Part shown: in pieces, positions 20,881 through 33,598 of the stretch | Position numbering within the stretch: position 1 is the stretch's first letter | How the letters are laid out: each line of letters starts with the position of its first letter | Assembly (NCBI GenBank): GCA_963691705.1 | Contig: OY829537.1 | Coordinates: 41,977,514 to 42,041,513, forward strand | Direction: 5' to 3' | From: Viola odorata | Lineage: Eukaryota > Streptophyta > Magnoliopsida > Malpighiales > Violaceae | DNA length: 64,000 nucleotides | The notes under the pieces: generated by a model | Database searches by the model: none | What the model saw: only the letters and a program-made list of their open reading frames with translations | What the model was told of the DNA's origin: nothing | Position numbers and translations under genes: made by a program

Positions 20881-22644
20881 AGGAATGTCAATGGAGGGCG
20901 AGAAAGGTGTAGATGGAGCGGTAAGGGAAGGGATGTGAGGTATGCATTGCATACCAACAAATGGTGTATTATACTTCGGTATAAAACTTACTGTTTAACT
21001 GTGGACTCTAACCTTTCTCTCCTACCCAGTCAGATTGTTTCCCTTTTGCAGAAGTTTGACAATGTTTTCCCGAAAGAGATGCCGACAGGCTTGCCTCCCG
21101 TCAGAGGGATTGAGCACAAGATTGACCTAGTACCGGCATCAACTCTACCCAACCGACTAGCTTACCGGTGCAATCCGGAAGAAACCAATGAGCTTCAACA
21201 TCAGGTTGATGAATTAATGAGCAAGGGATTCATTCAGGAGAGTATGTCGCCATGTGCAGTACCTGTATTATTGGTACCCAAGAAATATGGAACGTGGCGC
21301 ATATGTGTAAATTGTCGGGTCATCAACAAAATCACCGTCAAGTACCGTCATCCTATACCACGCCTTGATGACATATTGGATGAGCTGAGTGGTAGCACCG
21401 TTTATTCCAAGATAGATTTGATGAGCGGCTACCACCAAATTTGGATGCATGAAGGAGATGAATGGAAGACCGCCTTCAAGATAAAACACGGTTTGTACGA
21501 ATGCATGGTAATTCCATTCGGTCTCTCTAATGCCCCAAGTACTTTCATGCGGATGATGAATCATGTGTTGTGTGAATTTATTGGTCATTTTATTGTTGTT
21601 TATTTTGACGATATCCTTATCTACAAGCCATCACTTGAAACGCATGTCACCCACTTGCGCACCGTACTCCACACGCTTCGGGTTCATAAATTATATGCCA
21701 AATTACCTAAGTGTGATTTTTTTTTGGATAGAGTGCATTTCCTTGGCTTTGTAATGAGTACAGACAGAGTACAGGTAGACGAAGAAAAGGTCAAGGCAAT
21801 TAAGGAGTGGTCGCAGCCCAAAAATGCCAGTGATGTCAGATCCTTCCATGGTTTGGCCAGCTTCTATAGGAGGTTCGTTCCCAACTTCTCGACAATCCCC
21901 GCCCCTCTTAATGAGCTCACAAAGAAGAACATGCCGTTTGAATAGGGAGACAGACAGGAAGAATCCTTCCGAGAGTTGAAGAATTGGCTCATGTAGTCAC
22001 CGATGCTGACATTACCGGATTTCAATAAGGCGTTTGAACTGGAGTATGATGCTAGCGGGATAGGTATCGGTGCAGTGCTTACTCAAGAAGGACATACGGT
22101 AGCCTATTTCAGCGAAAAGTTATCGGGTGCACAACTCAACTACTCCACGTATGATAGGGAGTTGTATGCCTTGGTGAGATCGCTCATGGTTTGGGAACAT
22201 TACCTACTACCAAACTAAATTGCCATCCATACGGATCATCTGAGCTTGAAGTACCTCCAAGGATAAGCGAATCTCAACAAACGGCATGCAAAGTGGATGG
22301 AACTTATTGAAGCATACCATTACACCATCAAGTACAAGAAGGGCAAAGACAATGTGGTTGTCGATGCTCTCTCAAAAAGGTGCATGCTCATTAATTCTCT
22401 AAATGCTAATTTTTTTGGATTTTCACATCTAATGGACCTTTATAAACATGATGAAACCTTCCGTGACATATATATTGCATGTGATAAAGGAGCCTACCTG
22501 CATTTTATAAAGCATGACGATTTTCTATTCAAACACAAACGACTTTGCATACCCAAGTCTAGAATTCGAGAATTACTTGTGTTGGAAGCCCATGAGGGTG
22601 GATTAAATGGTCATTTTGGCATTACTAAAACACTACATGCTTAA
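20881..22644 (+). pseudogene. E2 pol: RT and RNase H of a Ty3 element, gag and protease deleted
   Basis: The frame enters at the protease-RT linker GKGRDVRYAL (about 20920) and continues LPPVRGIEHKIDL, the RT core VPVLLVPKKYGTWR, KIDLMSGYHQIW, VIPFGLSNAPSTF and the active site [11 protein letters not shown] (near 21598). Then come the RNase H motif [14 protein letters not shown] (22038), [10 protein letters not shown], and the H2C2 start HEGGLNGHFG. In-frame stops lie at about 21943, 21994, 22216 and 22264, and the frame is lost after 22641. RT catalytic Asp residues are kept, but the product could not be made. Confidence 0.85.
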
Positions 22645-23661
22645 AGGTGCATTTCTTCTGGCCAAAAATGAAAGTTGATGTGACAAAATTAATTGCTATT
22701 TATTGTATGTAAACGGGCTAAGTCCACATTCATGTATCATGTGTCCTATATGCCGTTACCGGTAACTAGTCATCCTTAGGTTGATTTATCAATTGATTTT
22801 ATTCTAGGACTACCAAGATCTAAGATCGGTAATGATTTTATCTATGTTCTAAAATGGCTCATTTCATTCCTTGTGCAAAGACTCATGATGCTTATCGTAT
22901 TGCTCACCTATTTTTTCAGAACATTGTACGATTGCATGGCATGCCTAGAACAATCGTTAGTGATAGGGATACTAAATTCTTGAGTCATTTTTGGCGTACG
23001 TTATGGTCCCTACTAGGCACCAAACTTCTGTTCTCCACTACTTGTCATCCCCAAATAGATGGACATACGAAAGTAGTGAATAGGACTTTAGGGTCATTGT
23101 TGCGAGTCATGGTTGACACACACGGTATTAAATGGGAGGATAGCATTGTATTTATTGAATTTGCTTATAACCATGCGTTTAACTCAACCATTGGCTTTTC
23201 TCCGTTTGAGGTGGTATATGGGTTTCAACCCCTGACCCCTCTTGATCTCTTATAGTTACCTTTGAGTGTGCTTAAGTGTACAGATGGCTAGACCAAAGCA
23301 GAAGAGCTCAAAAAGTTACATCAGGAAGTCCGAAAGAATATCGAAGTAGTGAACGCAAGAGAGGTTATCAAACGGAACAAGGGCAAACCACAGACATCGT
23401 TTGAGCCAGGCCAGTGCATATGGTCACACTAGCGAAAGGACAGGTTCCCTCAATAATGACAAGGAAAGCTGAGTCCCCACAATGACGAGCCCTTTGAAAT
23501 CCTCCACTAGATCAACGACAACGCATACATCCTTGACTTGTCGGGTGAGTATGGATCCATGAGCAACTCCTTCCATATTAATGACTTAACTCTTTATAAT
23601 GCAGATAACAGAGGAGCTGAGGTATGGATTCGAGGACGACTCCTTTCAAAGAAGGAGGAGA
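22645..23661 (+). pseudogene. E2 integrase, degraded
   Basis: Left part scrambled (22645-22850). The core resumes at 22854 ([13 protein letters not shown]), with [22 protein letters not shown] giving the second Asp. The catalytic Glu position reads [11 protein letters not shown], Lys instead of Glu. The C-terminal region ([15 protein letters not shown]) holds stops and frameshifts. It ends at DSRTTPFKEGGDD, whose codons form the polypurine tract. Confidence 0.8.
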
Positions 23662-24527
23662 TGATCCGATCACGACTACTATAACGCTTGAAGAGTCGGA
23701 GATAGCGCCAAAAGGGCCGATAACCCGCAGCAGAGCCCATAAGCTAACGCTATGGATTGAGTGGGAGACACAAATGGATGCTTCCCATACACCAAGTCAA
23801 ACATTGATGCAAATAACTACCGGACCGGAAACCACAAAGAATGTTACCGGACAGACGCATCTGTCAGGACGTTTGACTTACAGAACAACTATCGGGAGTT
23901 CTCAAACTGAGTCAATGGGTTCCATTACTAAGATCTCCCAATAGCCTTTTAAATGGATGTGTCAAGATCTTCCAAATTTTGTCAACTCCTCAAAACTATT
24001 GAATTTGCTATACTTATAGATAGTCGCACTATGTTTCATTTCTAGTCAATTTTTGTGTAAAGTGTTTTTGCTTGCATTAAGAATACTCTGCCCTTAAACA
24101 CCAGAAACTCACCTTGTGAGAATCAAGTCCAAAAGACGACTTGGTTCATTGCAAGTAAAAGACCTCTAGTCTTCAAACTTTTAATTTACTGTTTGAGTGT
24201 TAAATTGTTTAAGAATTTGGGATATTTGTGTCCAATCATTTATCTTGGATTTCTGTGTTTGGATGTTTATGAGCAAGTGTGATTTGGGTGTTTCATGTTA
24301 ATAGATTGCTTTGAATTAGTTGTCCATTACAAATTCCATCGTTGTTATTTCCTTTCCGTGTTCAACTTCAAATTCTTATTTCTGCTGCGTTCTTGATCCT
24401 TTATATTTCTACTCTATTCACCTTTGTTGTCAAAACCCGTTACATTTACTTGATAACTCAAGCTAGATCCGAAGCTATAAAGCTTAATACGCATCCGATT
24501 CTTTGAAAGGGAACTTAGATCGCGTCA
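23662..24527 (+). repeat. possible 3' LTR of E2
   Basis: Starts TGATCCGATCACG directly after the polypurine tract AAAGAAGGAGGAGA and may end at GATCGCGTCA (24527). A frame with GPITRSRAHKL runs into it. I cannot match it to 18740-20092, so this is a guess. Confidence 0.3.
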
Positions 24528-25390
24528 GCGAGTGTCATCGTATGGACAATGATAGGTTACCTCTCGAGAGGGTGTGCATCTTTTCCAAGGAATTAGTCTT
24601 ACCTTGTAAGGTCATAGCTAGCTTTGTTTCTTAACTAAGTCTTGACTTGCCGCTTTTACACAATTTTAGGATCTCCACTGTGAGGGAAGACACTTGTGCA
24701 GTGATGGATTATTATTGATGGCATTTCTATGACTTGGCCAAAGATGGGCATTTCGTGATAAACAATACGCCTTGCAACCTATCGACCATTCATGTTAAAG
24801 GACAAATTACCTCCAAAGCCACTATACATCTTTTAGTAGTTCATGAGTGGATATCTCCCTTGAGTGGCGCCAATCATGACCGATTTGCCTGCAATTCTGA
24901 AGCGGTATTCTGAAGCATGTAACTCTGAGGAAATTCAACATTGGGAATCTTTCTCTTGGGATTAGAATAAAATTACCATTGCATGATCCGTTCAACCTCC
25001 CTAAACCTCCAAGACTAGGACAAAGTCACTATTACACGATTCATCCATACATCTTAGAATCAGAATAAAGTCATCATTGCATGATTTATTCTGATTAATT
25101 CATCTCAGTTGAGCTATCATCGAGATAGACTCTTCTCATATTTCATCTTCACTCCCTGAAAGTGTACTTTCACATCTTCAAACGCAAGACTTTATTATGC
25201 GCACGTATCTCACATCTTACATGTCTTATCTAAGAGTTAAATGGACATTTTCAATCACGAACTCCTTGAGAGTCATACTCCCTAAGAGTTTTTTTGTGTC
25301 ATGTTATCATTGTATTAATCAAACAAAAATGGTGTATCTTATTTAACATTGGTCGCCTTTACTTTTGCAAAACCAACCAATGAATGACAT
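24528..25390. other. unassigned spacer
   Basis: No gene seen. Three imperfect copies of a unit like AGAATAAAGTCATCATTGCATGAT lie at about 24965, 25020 and 25075. Confidence 0.35.
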
Positions 25391-25458
25391 TTGTGAACAC
25401 CCTATTTTGACCTTTCCATATATTAAGTTCTAGCTCTTGACAAAAATGTACTCGCGAC
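25391..25458 (+). repeat. start of an old Tekay/Del-like LTR into which E4 inserted
   Basis: TGTGAACACCCTATTTTGACC is a typical start for that LTR class. The same LTR would resume at 45015, with its end near 47460 (TTGTGCTTTGGCGAATTTG). Confidence 0.4.
25454..25458. repeat. TSD of E4, left (GCGAC)
   Basis: Identical to 45010-45014. Confidence 0.8.
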
Positions 25459-26244
25459 TGATACGATCATAGAATCGCATCTAGGCCTAATGCGCACCTA
25501 CGCTGAGAGATAAGTAGCCGTGGAGCCAAAGCACGCAAGGAAGCGAGCTAAGAGAGCTAAAATGATTTAAGAGAGTTTCATTCGTGCCCACATATTGCCA
25601 ATGAAGAGCATCGCATGAAGGAAACACACGCTAGGTCTTGGTACACGCATGGCACATGTGCATAAGTCATTCTAAGCATCAGTCAGGTCAATGCGAGCGA
25701 AAGTGACCCTAACGAACTCTGAATTGACTTCTGTAAAAAATAAAAGATCCCTTAGAGTGTTAGGAAGGTGTGTCCAAATTTCAGGTCAATTTGACAAGGG
25801 AATCGAAAGTTGGTTTGAGTCAACTTTCAGTCACGCGCAAGGCGCGCGAACAAGGACATTGGCGGAATGACAACGAGCTAAAACGTAAACCATGCTAGTG
25901 TTTGGAATAATTACAATTGCAATATGATTCTAAGTCCAGAGGCTAGTTCATGTCAAAGTTTGGGTCAGAACGCACGAGTAGAACGGAAGATAGCCCATGA
26001 AGAGTTTGCATTACACAAGGAGCCTACACGTCTAAACCGACTAGGTGTAAAAGATGAGTTCGAGCTTGAAGAGGAGTTAGTTTAAGGGAGAAGATTCTAG
26101 AAGACTTTGTATATAATTAGATATAGTAAGTATTGTATTTATTTTATTTAATTAATTAAGTTAGAGTTAGAATAGAATTAGGAGTTATGGTTATAGTCGA
26201 AATAGAATTTGTATTTACTTTGAAACACTTGTACATTTTGCGCC

Positions 26245-26252
26245 TATTTAAA
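26245..26252 (+). promoter_or_regulatory. TATA-like box of the E4 LTR
   Basis: TATTTAAA, kept in the second LTR at 43749-43756. Confidence 0.5.
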
Positions 26253-26461
26253 GGCAGTGTTTGTGAATAATAAATCAAGACCAGAGTTCCCATAAATTCC
26301 ATATACCAACCCATACCGTTTCCTTTTGTCTACCTTCTTATTCTCTTGGTTCTTCGCGGAGCAAGCCGCTTATCTTGTGTAACTTAGCCGTGGACTCGGT
26401 TAGGGCTAGTGAAGCATGGCGTTTGTAGACTCAAGTATGGAAGGTGCATGAACTAGTGTGG

Positions 26462-26466
26462 TGTGA
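26462..26466. repeat. TSD of E3, left (TGTGA)
   Basis: Identical to 34409-34413. Confidence 0.85.
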
Positions 26467-27276
26467 TGATAAGGCCCAAGCTCTGTTTGGAAGGAGGTTT
26501 GCCGAAGGAAACCTTGATGGAGCAGAATCTAGCCTCTTTGGGAGGTTGGCGTGTAGATAGATGGATAGTTCTTCGGTTTTAAGATGGATGAACGGATAAA
26601 TTGAAGGGAGATGGTTTAGATTGCAGCGGACATAAATGGAGGAAAAGGAATATGTATTGATGATAACAAAAGGAACTAATGTTCTTGACAAACCCCCTCA
26701 CCTCTTGGATGAGTAACCTTGTCGAAAAGAACAAAGGATCTCTAAACAAATACAACCCTTTCACCTCTTGGATGAACAACCTGATTTGTCTAGATAGATA
26801 GGTGCTAGTTTGAAGAACCCTAAGGTTTTAGGAACCCTAAATGCTGAATGATAAAAGTTGGTCCTTGAAGAAGATAACACAAAAACAAAGACAAGTGTAG
26901 AAATGAGCCATTCTACACTTTAAATACTTAAGTTATTTACAAGGGGAAAATACCCCATTACCCTTGGACAAAGGGGCTTGCTGCCGGCCTTGGGAAACCT
27001 TGAAGATGGGCTTGATGGGCCTTGCCTTGACGTTCACCATGGCTAAGACTTAGCCGAACGCATTCATGGTTTGCTAGGGTTGGGCGCGCGCGCGCGCATG
27101 GCTTCGGAGGATTAGGCGCGCCGTTCCTCATGGTATGTCCGAGCAAAGCATGAACGCATGTAGTCCATCTCTCCCTTGCTGCCAAGTCGCGCTCTTCGGT
27201 TCTAAGGCTCTTCAAGAGGGTGGCTGCTAAGGCTTTGCTCCGAGTGAAGTATCCGTGAGCATTGGTGCTCATATCA
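26467..27276 (-). repeat. 3' LTR of E3
   Basis: 810 bases. Differs from 33599-34408 by eye at three sites (GTTTGCC/GTTGGCC, GCTAGTT/GCTGGTT, GGATTAG/GGGTTAG). Contains a (CG)8 run near 27090. The pol frame runs into it as far as 26958. Confidence 0.92.
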
Positions 27277-30200
27277 TCCCCTCCCCGTTTGAAGGGATTC
27301 GACCTCGAATCCATGGGCTGCTCCTCTTCAACGCCCTCGGTATCACCTTCAAAGTAAGGAGATAAGTCATTAATGTTAAAACTTGAGCTAACAGACCCAA
27401 AGGAAGGAGGTAAATCTAAACGATAAGCATTATCGCTGAATTTCTCCACTATTAGAAAGGGGCCGTCTCCCCGTTGGCTAAGTTTCCCTTTCCGTTGAGT
27501 TGGGAAACGGTCTTTCCTCAAATGCAGCCACACCCATTCGCCAACCTCAAATGACTTGATGTGGCGCCCCGAGTTGCGTTTGGCCATAAGCTTGGCGTTC
27601 AATGCCTCCATTCGCTCCTTTGCTTTCCCATGCAATTGCTGCACTACGGCTGCTTTTTCCTCTCCATCTGTGCTTATCAAATCAGTCAAGGGAAGAGGGA
27701 GCAAGTCTATGGGGGTGAGTGGGTTAAACCCATAGACAAGCTCAAAAGGAGAGAAGCGAGTGGAAGAATGCATGGCACGATTGTATGCAAATTCAATAAA
27801 AGGGATGCAATCGTCCCATGACTTAGAGTATTGCTGAATCATCACACGTAGCATTGTGCCTAACGTCCTATTAACAACTTCAGTTTGGCCATCTGTTTGG
27901 GGATGACAAGATGTAGAAAACAGCAACTTCGTGCCCAATTTACCCCACAATACACGCCAAAAGTGACTAAGGAATTTGCTATCCCTATCACTAACAATTG
28001 TGCGAGGCATACCATGTAATCGGACAATCTCACGAAAGAAAAGTGTGGCAATATGCGATGCATCATTCGTAGTGTGACATGGTATAAAATGAGCCATTTT
28101 TGTAAAGCGATCAACTACTACAAAGAGTGAATCCTTGCCTCGTTTGGAACGAGGCTAACCAACTACGAAATCCATAGATAAATCACACCACGGATGCGAT
28201 GGAACAGGTAGAGGCATATAAAGACCATGATTAAGGCATTTAGATTTAGCACGTTTACAAGTAAGGCAAGCTGCCACAAAATTAGTAACTTGTTTCTTCA
28301 TGTGTGGCCAAAAGAAATGCTCTTTAAGTGTGCTAATCGTCTTTTCTACGCCAAAGTGGCCCATTAGACCACCACCATGTGCTTCTTTAACAAGCAATTC
28401 ACGTGTGCTACATGTAGGAATACATAATCAACCTTTGCGAAACAGAAACGAATCATGTAACACAAAAATGTCATGCGCACCATTAACACAAGCTAGAAAT
28501 GCATCTTTGAAATCCGCATCATCAGCATACAAAGAGGTGATATGCATAAAGCCTAAAAGGCGTGAATGAAGTGATGTAAGGAGGGCATACCGTCGGGACA
28601 GCGCATCTGCCACGATGTTGTCCTTACCCTTCAAGTATTTGATGTGGTATGGGAACCTCTCGATAAACTCCATCCAAGCTGCATGGCGTTTGTTGAGCTT
28701 TCCTTGTCCCTTCAAGTACTTGAGGCTCAGGTGGTCCGTATGCACTACAAATTCTTTGGGAAGCAAGTAGTGTTCCCACACATTGAGTGCACGCACAAGG
28801 GCATATAACTCTCGGTCATATGTGCAATAATTCAGCTGCGCACCCTTCAATTTTTCGCTAAAGAAAGCCACCGGTTTCTTCTCTTGGACTAAAACAGCCC
28901 CAATACCGATGCCACTTGCATCACACTCTACTTCGAATGTTTTGTCGAAGTTGGGTAGGATTAGGACGGGGCTGGAGGACAGCCTGTCCTTGAGAGTGTT
29001 GAAAGCTAACTCATGCTCTTCACCCCAAATGAAAGGGACATTCTTCTTGGTGAGAGCATTAAGGGGGGCTGCAATGGAGGAGAAGTCCTTTACAAAGCGA
29101 CGGTAGAAACCAGCCAGCCCGTGGAAGGAGCGGACGTCTCCTACATTGGTTGGGGTAGGCCATTCAGCAATGGCCTTGATCTTCTCATTGTCCACTTTTA
29201 GGCCTTGAGTACCTACAATGAAACCAAGGAAGTGGACTTCCTCTAAACAGAATTCGCATTTGGATAACTTCGCGAAGAGTTTGTGCTTGCGAAGGGTGAG
29301 AAAAATCTGTTTCAAGTGCTCCAAGTGGAGTTGTGGTGATGTGCTATAAACCAATATGTCATCAAAATAAACAACTACAAATTTCCCTATAAAAGGTCTA
29401 AGCACATGGTTCATTAAGCGCATAAAGGTGCTAGGAGCATTAGTGAGCCCAAATGGCATAACTAGCCATTCATAAAGACCAAACTTGGTTTTAAAGGCTG
29501 TTTTCCATTCATCTCCTTTATACATCCTAATTTGGTGATAACCACTCACTAAATCAATTTTGGAGAACACTTTAGCACTACTTAACTCATCCAGCATGTC
29601 ATCCAAACGAGGAATGGGATGCGAATACTTTACCGTGATCTTATTCACCGAACGGCAATCCATGCACATGCGCCAACTACCATCCTTCTTTGGCACGAGG
29701 ACCACCGGGACAGCACAAGGAGAAAGGCTCTCCCTAACGAATCCTTTGTCAAGAAGCGCCTCAACTTGATCTTGCAATTCTTGCGTTTCCTTTGGGTTAC
29801 AACGATACGCTGGGCGGTTTGGTAGTGTTGATCCAGGCAAGAAGTCAATTCGGTGCTCTATTCCACGTATAGGGGGGAGTCCCTTGGGGATTTCATCCGG
29901 AAAAACATCCTTGAAATCTAGCAAAAGAGGAGACAAACAACTAGGAAAAGAGGGGTTAGGGTTAGTAACCACAAGTGCGTGTTCCTTAAATCTGATAAGT
30001 ATGCAAGGCTGGCGTATGATTAAAGCATGCCTTACATCTCTACCCTTAGCTATTAGACACACCTTGCTGTCCACTTTTACACCCTTTGGAATCTCACCCG
30101 CTTGCTTACTGTTTTCAAGCGATGTATTGCCACTCAACCCTCTCTCGTAGCTCACCGTTTTCTCTCCACTCAAGGCATGCTCATTTTTTTCATGCCCGCT

Positions 30201-32399
30201 GTTTTGCACTCTCTCATTTTTGACTTTCTTCACTCCACTCCATTCCGCTTGCTTTCCAAGTGAAGATGTTATCTCAAACGTGGCAGCAGCCTTTTCCAAC
30301 TTCAATTGATCCTCGTAAACTTGATTAGGAGGAAGGGGCGGTAGTAGGAACTTGCTGCCATTGTGTTCTAACTTGTATGTGTTGTACAACCCGTCATGAA
30401 GGGCCTTCTTATCGAATTGCCACGGTCTGCCAAGGAGAAGGTGGCTAGAGTGCATTGGTGCGACATCACATAGGCGTTCGTCCACATACTTGCCGATTTG
30501 GAGGGGAACTAGAACTTGGCTCTTGACTCTAACCGAGTTGCCATCGTTGAACCAATTCAACACATAGGGCCTCGGGTGTTTGGAGGTGGTGAGGCCTAAG
30601 GAATGCACTAGGAGAGTGTTGGCCACATCCGTACAACTTCCGTTGTCCACAATAATGGAAACTACCATTCCATTGGAAATTTCGCGGGTGTGAAACAAGT
30701 TCTCCCTTTGTTCCATTATCGTGTCACTGTCCTTTGCTGCCATGCTCAAACTACGGCGAACAACTAAGCAATTGGGGACTTCTAACATGTCATACTCATC
30801 TTGGTCTATCGGTGCATCCTCGTGATCAGTCCATTCATGGCCGAGAGGAGGTGATGCATCATCATCGTCCTCACTTTCTGCTGCCCCCCCCTCACGGATC
30901 ATCACCACCCGTCGATTGGGGCATTCGGCCCTCATATGGCCTTTCCCTCCACACTTGAAACACTCAATGTTTCGGGCAGGGGTTCTATGTGTGGAGGTAG
31001 TGTTTGGTGTTTGTTTCGGGTTGGTGTATGGCTTGGATGGTGTGTGAGTTTTGGGGCTGTCCGTGGCAGGTGTAGAGGTCTGCCATGGCTTTTGTGTGGT
31101 CGAGGTAGATGACTGCCAAGGTTTTTGAGTGGTGGAGGGAGAAGTGTATGAGGATTTAGGTTTAGAACTTACTTGTTTCTCAATTTTCAAGGCCAAATGA
31201 AACATGTCTTCTAATGTGTCATAATGATGGAACTCCAACTGATATGAAATTTCCTTGTGTAGACCTGCTATAAACCGTGCCATAGTTGCCTCTTCACTCT
31301 CATTCGTGCTTGCTCGCATCAAACATGTCAACATTTCATGATAATATTCACTCACGGTACGTGGGCCTTGATACAACCGTTGGAGGCGCTGGTGTAATTC
31401 GCGGATATAGTGTGGAGGCACAAAACGACGCCTCATCTCAGCTCTCAATTCTTCCCAAGATGCAATGGGTGGTGTGCCTGCATTTCGTTTGAGCAAAGAA
31501 AGGCGATCCCACCAGTGTATTGCCACATCCGTGAACCCCACAATGGCCAACTTAACTTTCTTTGTCTCGGAGTAATTGTAGCAAGCAAACAGCCGGTCCA
31601 CTTTGTTTTCCCACTCATTGAAGGCATCCGGGTCATCTTTACCTTCGAAGGGGGAAATGGAAAGTTTGATACTCGAGAGGTTGCTATCCACTCTCTCCTC
31701 GTTGTTTTGGTTACCCCGCTGCCCAAATGCTTCATCATAGTCATATCGCCGAACATTGTGTGCGTGCTCATAGGGCGGCGGAGAGGGGGGCCTAGGTCTG
31801 TCCACGTGAGGTGGTACATAGGCATTTGCTAGGTGTAAAGGGATATCTAGGTGATTGATGTGTGGCTGCTGTGTAGGAGGATTTGGTGGTGCGGCTGGTA
31901 GGGTGTTGTGTGGGGGTGGTGGCGGTGTTTGTGTTGGTGGCTGCCTTACATCTTGGTGGGAGGTGTGTGTGAAGGTAGCCTGGGTGTGTGGTGATGGCGG
32001 CTGCCTTGTGTCATGGGGGTTGGTATGCGCGTGTCCTTGTAGGAACGCATAGTAATCGACGCTTGTAGGATCAGTGGGGCGTGTATGTTGGTAGTATTGC
32101 GCCGTTGGCGGGAGATTTTGGGGTTGGTAATTGGGAGGTGGGTGCTGATTTGTAGGTGTGGGCTGTGTGGGGGGTGGTGTTTGTGTTGGCTGTGCGGTGG
32201 GGGCTAGTTGTGAGGGAGTAGGGTTTGCCCTTTGCGCCGATAAGGCAGCAATGGCAGCCAAGATGTCCCTTGTGTCGTGTTGCAAATCAGCAACATGCTG
32301 TCTAGTTTCTTGCATTTGAACCGCGAGAGAGGCCATTGCTGGATTTAGGGTAGAGGAGTCCCTCAAACTAGCATTCGAGTGTGTGTCTCGGTGAGACAT
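26958..32399 (-). pseudogene. E3 gag-pol polyprotein, one frame with two stops
   Basis: Start ATG 32399 (MSHRDTHSN). A single frame of about 1,814 codons has only two stops: TGA at 28428-28430 and TAG at 28155-28157. The order is a Pro/Gln/Thr-rich N-terminus, gag capsid ([18 protein letters not shown], about 31650), zinc knuckle [14 protein letters not shown] (about 30950), and protease [12 protein letters not shown] (about 30645). RT follows ([14 protein letters not shown] to the active site [11 protein letters not shown] near 29356), then RNase H ([14 protein letters not shown], 28920), H2C2 zinc finger and integrase core with VSDRDSKFL and QTDGQTEVVNR. The last part, after DSRSNPFKRGGDD, is read from inside the 3' LTR. 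Both stops lie between RNase H and the integrase core, so protease and RT could be made from the ORF above them. Confidence 0.92.
27277..27296 (-). other. polypurine tract of E3
   Basis: On the minus strand a run of A and G (AAACGGGGAGGGGA) immediately before the 3' LTR. It also encodes the FKRGGD residues of the polyprotein. Confidence 0.7.
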
Positions 32400-33587
32400 G
32401 GTGAACGGTACCTGCAAAAAGACACAAACACAATTGGAAATAATAAGGGTTAGTCCCTCCCTTACGTGTGTCACTCGTGTTTCACACTACGCTCTAATAC
32501 GCTCACAATCTCACCCACTCAATCTTCACTCAAGAACCAACTATTCAACCAGCAATGACTCTAAGACTCAAGGCTAGGACGAGGAGTTCAAGGAAAACTA
32601 AGGTAGAATGAAAGTTGAGGAAACCGAAATAGTGTTCAAAGAAAATTGCTTGAGGTTGAACACTACTTAGGCTAGAGTAGAAATTGTTGTAGGAAACAAG
32701 TGAAGAAAACTCAAGGACACAAAAGAAAGCAAGCTCCAAGAACAAACTCAAGAAGAAAGGAGAGACGGGAATAAGAACTCGAAATTTTCACAAGTTGCTG
32801 CCAAAATGAAGAACACTTGATAACTGCACACTTTAACTTGAAAGAAAATACTTCAAATGCACATATACATTTTGCCTCCTGCTTTGACTTACTTGTCTTC
32901 TTTTTCTTTTGATTGAGGGATTTAATTAGCTCTTTTGATCCCTTCTTTTTCTCTCTTTTTTTTTTTTTTTTTTTGACTTAGGATTTCTTTTACTCTTTTG
33001 ATCCCTTTCTTTGCTGTTTTTTTTTTTTTGTAAGTGCAAGAGAGCTTCAATTAATGTATGAAAAGAGTTTTTGACAATTGAAGTGGAAGGCAAATGATTT
33101 GGCAAGCAAAAAAAAAAAAAAAAAAAATTTCACTAAAGTGCACCAAGGTGTGTGACAAGGAGTTTAGGCAAATTAGGGTGTATGACAAGTATTTGGGTGA
33201 AGGTGTATGACAAGTATTTGGGTGAAGGTGTATGACAAGCCAAGCAAAATGAAGTGTGCTGCCCTAATTTTGATTGATAGGTGTGGCAGCCACAAACACA
33301 AATTTACTCAAGCTTTGTGTGACAACAAGATCAAAACTCAAGATAAAATTAATTTCTCAAGAAAACCAAAGTTTTTTCAAATGGAGTAAGATTGATTCCT
33401 ATGGTAGAAAACAATGTTTAAACCATAGAAAACAATAATCAAGGTGTTTGAACCGTAGGAAATGGAGGAAAACAAGAAATTTCAGTTTAGGGGAACGGTC
33501 ATGAATTTTGCTCAAGAACAGAAAAATTTTCAGCCGATTGAACGGTGAAGATGGTGAAGTTTACCAACCTAGAGGCAGTCTTGATCT
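32400..33587 (-). other. E3 leader (5' UTR)
   Basis: 1.2 kb leader with T and A homopolymer runs (32947-33025, 33105-33127) and a 25-base tandem unit, GTGTATGACAAGTATTTGG, at about 33177-33238. On the minus strand a TTTTTGCAG|GTACCG acceptor lies 13 bases before the ATG, so a leader intron is possible. Confidence 0.5.
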
Positions 33588-33598
33588 CCGCTACCACT
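33585..33598 (-). other. primer-binding site of E3
   Basis: Minus strand reads AGTGGTAGCGGAGAT after the LTR end TTATCA. Same class as the TTGGTAGCGGAG sites of E4 and E5. Confidence 0.6.

Larger units (their letters stand above)
25459..26466 (+). repeat. E4 LTR1, first segment
   Basis: Aligns with 42983-43967. Contains the TATTTAAA promoter box at 26245-26252. Cut at 26466 by E3. Confidence 0.85.

Noticed and set aside
31855..32052. Gly/Cys/Val-rich plus ORF
   Set aside because: Shadow of the Pro-rich part of E3 gag.
32940..33130. Structured signal in the E3 leader
   Set aside because: Simple T and A homopolymer runs, probably slippage.
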